NCBI RefSeq assembly: GCF_033807715.1
Contig: NC_084601.1
Coordinates: 17,600,690-17,664,689, forward strand
Origin: Cololabis saira
Taxonomy: Eukaryota; Chordata; Actinopteri; Beloniformes; Belonidae
Reading direction: 5' to 3'
DNA length: 64,000 bases
Of this stretch, positions 56,403-64,000 are shown piece by piece (the stretch's first letter is position 1; every line of letters begins with the position of its first letter). Below the pieces are notes generated by a model, which saw only the letters and a list, made by a program, of their open reading frames with translations, was not told the origin of the DNA and searched no databases. The translations under genes and the position numbers were made by a program.

Positions 56403-58190
56403 GCAAGAGATGTGGATTTGAAATAGAAAAAGTGAGTTTTCACAATACATGGCATTTACCAATTCGGAATTCGAGCAATTTAAAGCCAGTACTTTGTACA
56501 AAGTTTGTACAAAGTAATGTAATTGAAAATAAAAATATATTTTTAAAAACTTTAAAAAATGTTGAGCTGAGAACAGGGGACTGACTTGAGTATCAAAAAA
56601 TATTCCAATTTGTGCCTTTAAAATGTCTTAAAAAGTCAACATTTGGATCAAAACGTCAATTCCTCGTGGTGGTTTATAAAAGAAAAAGCATAACCATATT
56701 TAATCTCTGAAAAGATCCCTCATAAAAATGACTCAATGCAAACCATCAACAAATACTGACACGTAATGTGTTATATAAGACTCTATTTCTAGTTTGCAGT
56801 TTTGACTCAAAAATAAAGTAAAAGCTACTTAATGTGTGCATCTAAACTGATTGCTAGTGACAGTCAGATACAAAGAAACTTTAAGAGGAATGGCATATTA
56901 TCTGGGTAGGATGGGAAAAAAGAAAATGAAGATGCACTGGAGTTAAAAACATCACAAAATTTCTGTGTGTGCATTAAAAGCTCTGTCAACCTCCCTTCTG
57001 CCTTTTCTACCTCTTAAACAACAAAAAATACCACTGGGCTCCCTTAGCCCAAGATTGAAAGAAAGAAAAAAAAAGAATGACATATCTTTAATTCCCTCCC
57101 CATGGATGCGAAAATACAGGCCCATTACAATTATATCACTTTTCACAGTACGTGTGAGAGACTGCATATATGTGTGCATGTCGATGGCACCACTTGTGTC
57201 TTGGGATTTGTTGTAAAGCCCCAAAGCAACAGCGTGTGCTTGATAATTAGCATCAAACTTGGCTTCTGTGCACATGCGGCTGGTTGGCAGGAGAAAGCAG
57301 CCTCAGGCTAAGATGAATGCTACAAGTGACTAAATCAACGGAAACACAAGCCAAGAATTCAGTATTTTCTTCAATCCTTTTATTTTCTCGTCTCTGAAAA
57401 AGGTTGGATGAAAGGTGATGACCACAGAACTCAGGGCACATACTGGACCATTGGAATATTGTTTGTTTTTATATATTTAAATCAAAACATTGATACCATT
57501 TTCTTTATTGGAATCCCAAATCTTTCAGTATTCAATCTAAAAATACGGCCGTAATACAATTAAAAAAATTCACCGACTCAGTCTTACGTTCTTGAGCAAA
57601 ATACTAAGCCAATACTTGCCCTTTTTTTACTTAGGACCAGTGTCATGCTGCTGCATGAGACTGGATGTTAAAGAAAATCATTGTTGGAACAAGCGACAAC
57701 AGACAACAGTACATTTACACTACAACGGTATGTGTGAAGCTGCTGATGCAAGGTCAATCTGGTGAACGGCAAATGTTTTAGCTCTGCATTTCTCCAACAC
57801 ACTAGTGTGGATGGAAGTTGATGAAGATTCATCGATACCAAAGACTATCATTCTGCTTATTCATCTTGATTCACCTATACATTTGGAACTGGATTTTGAT
57901 GGGTAAACATGTACACCTACACAGTTTTAGTGTCAAAAGAATGTAAATACTTTGCTGATTAAAGAGACATTTCCATATGATGCTGATCTTCCTGCTTTTA
58001 CTCGAGGTAATTATTTTCTACAGATAACATGCAGAACTGCCATAATCTTTCCTTGTAAAGTGTAGTTACCCTTTCCACTATCTCCTCCTCATTGGTGCTG
58101 CTTTCTCACTGTAAACCTTGGACGCACATTGTTAATTTGCTGTTTGCATTTTCAGCATCTGCTGCACAAACAATAAAACTGAGTTTAGAG

Positions 58191-58425
58191 GTGGACAGCA
58201 AGGTGTCTTGGTGGTTAGCGTTGTTACGCCGCAGCAAAGAGTGACCTGGTGTGAATGCCAGCTGAAGTATTTCTGAGGAGTGTGCATGTTTTCCCCGTAC
58301 TCCGGTTTGTCCAAAAGCATTGTTCGTATGACCGAGTGTGTATGGTTGTTTGTTTGATTGTATGGTTGTGCAATCTTTGTACTCTCGCCTTTCACTCAAA
58401 AGACAGCTGGAATTGGGTCCCTAGA
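58191..58425 (+). mobile_element. Degenerate tRNA-derived SINE copy
   Basis: GGTGTCTTGGTGGTTAGCG stands where the A-box head GGTGGCGTGGTGGTTAGCG would be, CTGGTGTGAATGCCAG sits in the B-box position, and GCATGTTTTCCCCGTACTCC follows as in the body of fish SINEs. It is more diverged than the copy at 33226-33740. No duplications were identified. Confidence 0.6.
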
Positions 58426-60061
58426 AAATAAATAACCTGGTACAAAATATGGGTGAATTGGAGGTTGTGAAGTTTTTATAAAATTTGAAACTGAGGTGGA
58501 ACAGGTTTTCAATTCTCACCTCTATAAGCCAAAAAGATAATAAGAGGCTTCAACAAGGTTTGAGCATCTTCTAAGACACAAGATATGCAGTTGGTGTGGA
58601 GGCTCTTAAGTGGTGAGAAACCAAATAAAAATTCAGTGCCACCCTAAGTGTCATGACAATCTACACCAAACTGGCTCATTCAATTTGATCCAGCAATGTA
58701 TCTAATGAAGAAGTGCTTTTTTTTTCTCTCGAATTTCTTATTTTAATCCATTTTACTACTTTTGTACTACTACTAATGTCTTATTTTTTTCTATAAGGTT
58801 ACCTTGGGGATAGAAAGGTGCCAACAAATGAAATGTATTACTATTATTATTATTTTATTTTTTTTTTGTTATATTATTATCTGAAGGACTGTAGAATACT
58901 GGAAGTCTATTTCATTTTTACACAAAATATTGCATGTCAAGCTATATACCTTAAGGTGCACCATTTAAAGATCTTTTTAACATCTTTTTGTGACTCTTGT
59001 TAGGACATCGTGGATGTTCAATTACTAACAGCATACCAGTATTAGTGAAAATCTAAAGCTAATCTAAAGCTATGTTGTCCTTCAGAAGTCCTTCAAAATG
59101 CATTTCATTGATTGTAGTCCCAAATAAAAGTGTCATAGCCAGTTTTAAAGGGAGGGTGCACTTTTAATGTATATGCCAGGCCTATTAAGCATCTTGAGAC
59201 TAAGTCCTCGAGCACACAATGTGCTAATGTTTAATGTGCACTCAACATATAAACAACTGTAAACAGATGTTAACTGTGACATTGTACTTCATAAGTCATC
59301 GGACAGTCTGGCCATTGTAAAAAACGAGAAGAAGAGCACCCAAGCACAATCATCATGGTCGTCTAAAACTGTTCTTAATAAGACACATTTTTATTTAGAT
59401 TCCCCTCCCCACCTGAATGTATTAGATGAAGAAAGAAAAATTGACAGCTTTGGAAAGATTAAATAAGAAATCAAATGTACTTTTCTGGAAATTATTTGAC
59501 CTTGGTCTGATCTGGAAACCATGATGTGACCATTAATTCACCTTCCCTTATTCCTCTATCCAAACTTTTTTCCAATGTTTATCAAGGTCTCTTAAAGGTT
59601 CTTAAAAAAGCTGACCTGCCCATTTTGTGTCTTTCATCTTTCACATCTCTCTGTCATCTCTTTCTCAGGCTTTTTTTGATTCCCTCTCATCACCCCTTTC
59701 TAAAGTGCTGCCAGCATTTGCTGTCCTGTGTCTCTGCCGCCTCCCCTCGCTCTGTGTCTTCTGCACTTTTGATGTCAAAACCACAGCTAAAGCCTGAGCT
59801 TATCTACAATGGGATTTTCTGAGCCCTAACCAGGCCAAGGTTTGGATTCAAGAATATGGGATTGAACAAAAGGAAGAGGACATGAACAGTAACTGAATAA
59901 CAATGGAATCTTTTCATCTGACAATGCTTTCATATAAATTGTGACTGGAATTTCTCTGCTGCTCAGGTGTATCTGGATATTGCTGGACAATCCATGGCTC
60001 CAGACTAAGAAGTTTTACTTCAAGCTCTGTAGCCCCAAACTGAATATTTTTAGGGGCACAA

Positions 60062-60067
<6 letters not shown>

Positions 60068-60110
<43 letters not shown>
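60068..60110. repeat. (AT)n microsatellite, left of hAT-like element
   Basis: About 21 AT units immediately before the element at 60115. Confidence 0.95.
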
Positions 60111-60114
<4 letters not shown>

Positions 60115-60975
60115 TAGGGCTGGGACTCGATTAAAAACATTAATCAAATTAATTACAGGCTCTGTAATTAATTAATCGCAATTTGATCGCATATCAATTT
60201 TAGACCTGAGAACAATGAGATTTCCTTTTTTTGTTTGTTTCAAATGGATTTTTCTATACGAGTGAATGATTGACTAGTGAAAACATATGTTCAATTTATG
60301 AAACAGTTTATTTTTATCAAGGTGGTGCTTCACCAAGAACAAATCAGTGCAATTTGCTATAAAGTGCAGTAAATTAAATATATGCAGTATGCACATTGAA
60401 TGAGACAGGTAGCCTATAGTCAAGGACCTTCTGTAAACAACACTTAAATATAACACATTAGAAAACAGAGCACGCTTCCATCCATCCATTTTTTAAAACA
60501 AAATTTCCCATCCACGGGACCAACGAGACCCTTTTCGTCTGCGACTTCCTTCATCTTTACCGCGTGTGGTAACAACTTAGCTTGTGTTATGACGACGGCC
60601 GCACTTCGCTGTAACACTCAATGCACGTTGGTTGCAGAACCCTGGAGAGAGAGAGTTGTAAAACGCTTTGATCTCGCCGCGGAGCTTACAATGGGAGTCG
60701 ACATAAGTGTCATAACTCTCTCGGTGCGTCCGAAATGCCATACTAAAAATTATATACTAAAAAGTATACTTAAATTCAGCACACTTTTGAGTAAATATGA
60801 GTAAATATCAGTAAATATTAGGGTGGTATGCAATTTCGGACGCAGCCTCTCTCTCAAGGGGTCTGGTTGGTTGGTGCGCCGTCCGTGTGAAAGTCGTCCC
60901 GTGAGAAACGTTCCGAGGGGAAAAAACAAATTTTTCTGTATAAATTAATCGAAATTAACGCGCTAAAGTCCCAGC

Positions 60976-60980
<5 letters not shown>
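60115..60980. mobile_element. hAT-like element inside an AT microsatellite
   Basis: TAGGGCTGGGACTCGATTAA at the left and, inverted, TAAAGGCTGGGACTTTAGCG at the right. Both ends carry ATTAAT/AATTAATCG subterminal words. The 866-bp interior has a CpG-rich stretch (60510-60720). AT repeats flank it on both sides, so a target duplication cannot be told from the repeat. Confidence 0.75.

Positions 60981-61041
<61 letters not shown>
60979..61041. repeat. (TA)n microsatellite, right of hAT-like element
   Basis: About 31 TA units, the continuation of the repeat tract broken by the element at 60115-60980. Confidence 0.95.
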
Positions 61042-61047
<6 letters not shown>

Positions 61048-61452
61048 CAGCCTTCTGCTCCCTTGATTAGAAACTGCTGTGCACTATTCATGTACACTGT
61101 ACCAAATGTGCCCAAATTAAACATGTCTATGTTAGCATAACAGACCAACAACCACGGTAATGTCTGTGAAATAATTTGTCCTCAACAGACCGAGCAATGG
61201 TGACCTCCTAGAGGACAGTTATTCCCCTGCTTCTTGTCTGGCGATGAGTGTAACACCAGATCTGTTTTTATCAAGTGACTGAAAATATCTCCCCATTTTT
61301 CATCGTCAGCTGTGCTTCGTACTTGCTGTTCAAATCAACCAAGGTGGAAATAGCACAAGGCAGTTGTGGAATTGTGGGAATTTGGGAACCTTCAACTAAA
61401 CCTTCATTGACAATGTGTTACTGAGGGGACGTTTACGCAGGCAACCTTCTTA

Positions 61453-61620
61453 GGCCCCATCCACACGAAGACTAGTCCCAGTCTAAACACAAAAGTATTT
61501 CATAAAACCAGTGTATCATCCATTGGAAGCCGGCATTTTGGGGGTCTGCAAACGATCATCTTTGAAACCAGGTTCCAGAGTTGAGAGATTTGAAGACGCC
61601 GTTTACGTGGCTCCGTTGTT
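61453..61620. mobile_element. Possible MITE fragment
   Basis: TAGGCCCCATCCACACGAAG at the left and GCCGTTTACGTGGCTCCG at the right resemble the ends of the probable MITE at 8803-9278. Internal similarity is not evident. Confidence 0.3.
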
Positions 61621-62189
61621 ACTGCCTCTCCTCAACTGTAAGTTGTAACTTTATTTTTGTTAGACAGAATGCAGTTTTAAGACTTCATTCGAGAATATAG
61701 GTATTTTGACTTCATATTTGTGGCAAAGGTATAAAGATAGGGTGTATTTTTAAATTCTGTCTGACATTTTCTGAGTTTTTTTCTTTTCCTTTCAACCCAG
61801 CTAACAATGCAGTCGGCATACACAGGCGGAAAACCAGTTAAAAGCACATTGTGTAAAGGCATGGCTATAAAGATTTCAGTGGGGGCAATATATTGCCCAT
61901 TCTAAGTCGTTTCAGTGTTAAGGGTGTTTACAGTATTTTTACCATCAAATAAACTGTAGCTGTTATGTATACAGTGCAATAGCTTGTTAGCTCAGATCTG
62001 ACGTCATCAAGAACAGTTCCAATTGCAGAAGGAGAGAGATGCATTCTTACGTCCTCCAAAGTATGTTCTCCTGACTCGTGTTTACAAGTATGGACTTCCC
62101 ATCCATACTTGAATTTAGAAATTGGCCTATATTCATTTCACTCTAAAGGAACGATTTTTTTTAGACATATTAAAAAGGATAAAAAGCCT

Positions 62190-62920
62190 TTTTCTTTATC
62201 TGAGATACATAACATACAACTGCTTTAGAAATGTCAACAAAAAAAGGGTTCTACAAAGAGTAGTCCCTCTTACGTTGGCAAATACCCCGCACTTAACACA
62301 TAAAACCCATTGTAGCGTGTCGCCTGTTGTTTTTACAGTATATTGACCGACAGGGTGACGTGTCAAGCTAGTCAGCGAATAACGCGCCTCTAATGGTACA
62401 CTCGATCGTGGGTCAGGTGTAATGTAAACAGAACTGACGCGGGGTGGTGGGTCGTGGGTGGGATTTGTTGACGACAAGACAAGGATGTCCGCAATCTCAT
62501 CCTCAGAGCCGTGATCGTCATATCACAGAACCGTAATCTACAACCTGCTACTAAAGTAACAGACCGTGTTGTTGCAAGACACAAAACTTGGATCATTAAC
62601 AAACTGAAGACACTCAAAATAATTTATTTGCATTCAATAAACACAAATGCAGTAGTGGTAGAAGGAGACTGCTGGTCATATTTGTGCAACACAATTTGGG
62701 CAAAGTCGTTATGCAAGTCATCCGGTATGGATCCGTCACCCGCTCCATCTCCTGCATCAGCCAACTGTTCTGATGTTGGTGAAGCCAGCGAGGCCCATCA
62801 AACAGACAGCGGGCCGTCATGTTACGCAGTACCACTCGATAACGCCTCCCGACTCATCTTCCCCCCCCTCAATATGTCAAACCCCCCTCCCAAAAAGCAC
62901 CAGGGGAGTGGTATTTAGAT
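62190..62920. other. CpG-richer segment without assignment
   Basis: Base composition is more balanced than the flanks and CpG is frequent around 62340-62480. Open frames run on both strands (plus 62511-62918, 135 codons; minus 62477-62196, 93 codons) but neither shows a known domain. A degraded transposable element is the most likely explanation. Confidence 0.3.
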
Positions 62921-63717
62921 TCAGCGCTCATTTTAATTTTAAAATGGAATCAAAAAGTTTCCTCTAATAGAAGGCAATCACCTTACACCACTTTGCAGTC
63001 CCCTTTCATGCACAGAAATTATTAGGACTAATTATAAATACAACGGATGTAAAATGAGTGCGCCACCAAATTCATGCGGACTTTTCACAACAGCACTTGG
63101 TTCACTGCTATAATCAGCCAGTAATGTTTCATAGAAAAACTAATGGGATATATGCAATATAATGCTAACCTGGCGCAGCTAATAATGCCTTATCACTATC
63201 AAGGTTTGGTTATTAAACAATTAATCATTTCATGCATTATTAAGTGATGAGATAGAGGGCTGCACATGCATAAGCTATTAGGGAAAGGATGAAAGACACA
63301 AAGAATTAAGGAAAGAGACAGCATTTATGGGAATAGGAGAAATGAAGTTGGGAAATGAAGTGCCAGTTTCTACAGTATTTAGAAAGTAACATTAAAAAAT
63401 GCCATCAAATTACACCCCATTTCAGAAAGCAGTATGAGCAAACCAAGTATGTTAAACCTGAAATGAGGATTTTCCATTTTACAAAGCAAAGTGATTTAAC
63501 GCCGATAAAGAGCGTTAAGTCAAGCCATGTTAAAAAACGGAGGTAACTTACTTGGAGTCTGTTACCAAGGTAACTAATTCTGTGAACATAAACTGGACAA
63601 GAACAGCACTTTCCCCCTACCTCAATGAGTAAATAATTTTTCTTTCAGGATTTCCCAATAGCAGTGGATATTCTGCTGCAGCCATATTCCCATAAAAGCT
63701 CCAAGTATGATTTCTCC

Positions 63718-63808
63718 TTCCATCCATCCATCCATCATCTACACCCGCTTTATCCTTTTCAGGGTCATGGGGGTCTGCTGGAGCCTATCCCAGCTCATTT
63801 CAGGTGAG
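63718..63808 (+). repeat. ATCC microsatellite with fish repeat tail, second copy
   Basis: A short CATC-CATC run, then CACCCGCTTTATCCTTTTCA, GGGTCATGGGGGTCTGCTGG and CCTATCCCAGCTCATTTCAGG. Same family as 42582-42700. Confidence 0.7.
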
Positions 63809-64000
63809 ACGTGATGATTTCTCCTTATTAAACATTATTAAAGTTGGTGCAACTGAGTCTATTACATTTAAATGACCAATTAAAATGACCCAGCTCTTTT
63901 TTATTTTACCCGCAGAGCTACACCTGTTTGAAAAGTCAGACTTAGGTCACCTGCATTCCACGACTCGTTACTCATCTCGTTATACCAACTAAATATCTCA

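Overview
The window reads as a stretch of teleost fish nuclear genome. It is AT-rich, intron-dominated DNA with long CA, GGAT and AT microsatellites, many decayed or non-autonomous DNA transposons (Tc1/mariner-like, hAT-like, TTAA-type MITEs) and a tRNA-derived SINE of the kind common in fish. There are no bacterial-style operons. The species cannot be named from the sequence.

The only gene I can support is on the minus strand. Ten internal exons lie between 30077 and 2852 (read from high to low coordinate) and join into one uninterrupted frame of 417 codons, with matching splice phases at all nine junctions. The product is part of a CUB and Sushi multiple domains protein: the end of one CUB domain, a basic linker, a Sushi/CCP domain, a whole CUB, a whole Sushi and most of a further CUB. 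From memory of the vertebrate paralogs this corresponds to CUB2-Sushi2-CUB3-Sushi3-CUB4, and several paralog-specific words ([35 protein letters not shown]) fit CSMD2 better than CSMD1 or CSMD3. The start codon, signal peptide, upstream exons and the many downstream exons, including the membrane anchor, are outside the window.

Layout: 1-2851 is the intron after the last exon seen. From 2852 to 30077 exons alternate with introns of 0.28 to 7.5 kb. These introns hold a long CA repeat, a palindromic-ended TTAA MITE, a Tc1-type MITE, old DNA-element copies, one complete TTAA MITE, a GGAT microsatellite and a hAT-like element with a perfect 8-bp target duplication. From 30078 to 64000 no further csmd2 exon was found, so this is probably one intron of at least 34 kb. 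It is a sink for repeats: four more hAT-like elements, a Tc1-like transposase relic split by a SINE, an R2-like reverse-transcriptase relic, a second TTAA MITE in inverted orientation, and AT microsatellites.

No previously undescribed multi-gene system is visible. The most notable observations are the datable insertions (SINE into Tc1; hAT copies with intact duplications), the inverted MITE pair that brackets three csmd2 exons, one exon with a poor splice donor, and a short CpG-rich ATG-to-donor segment near 55.8 kb that I cannot assign.
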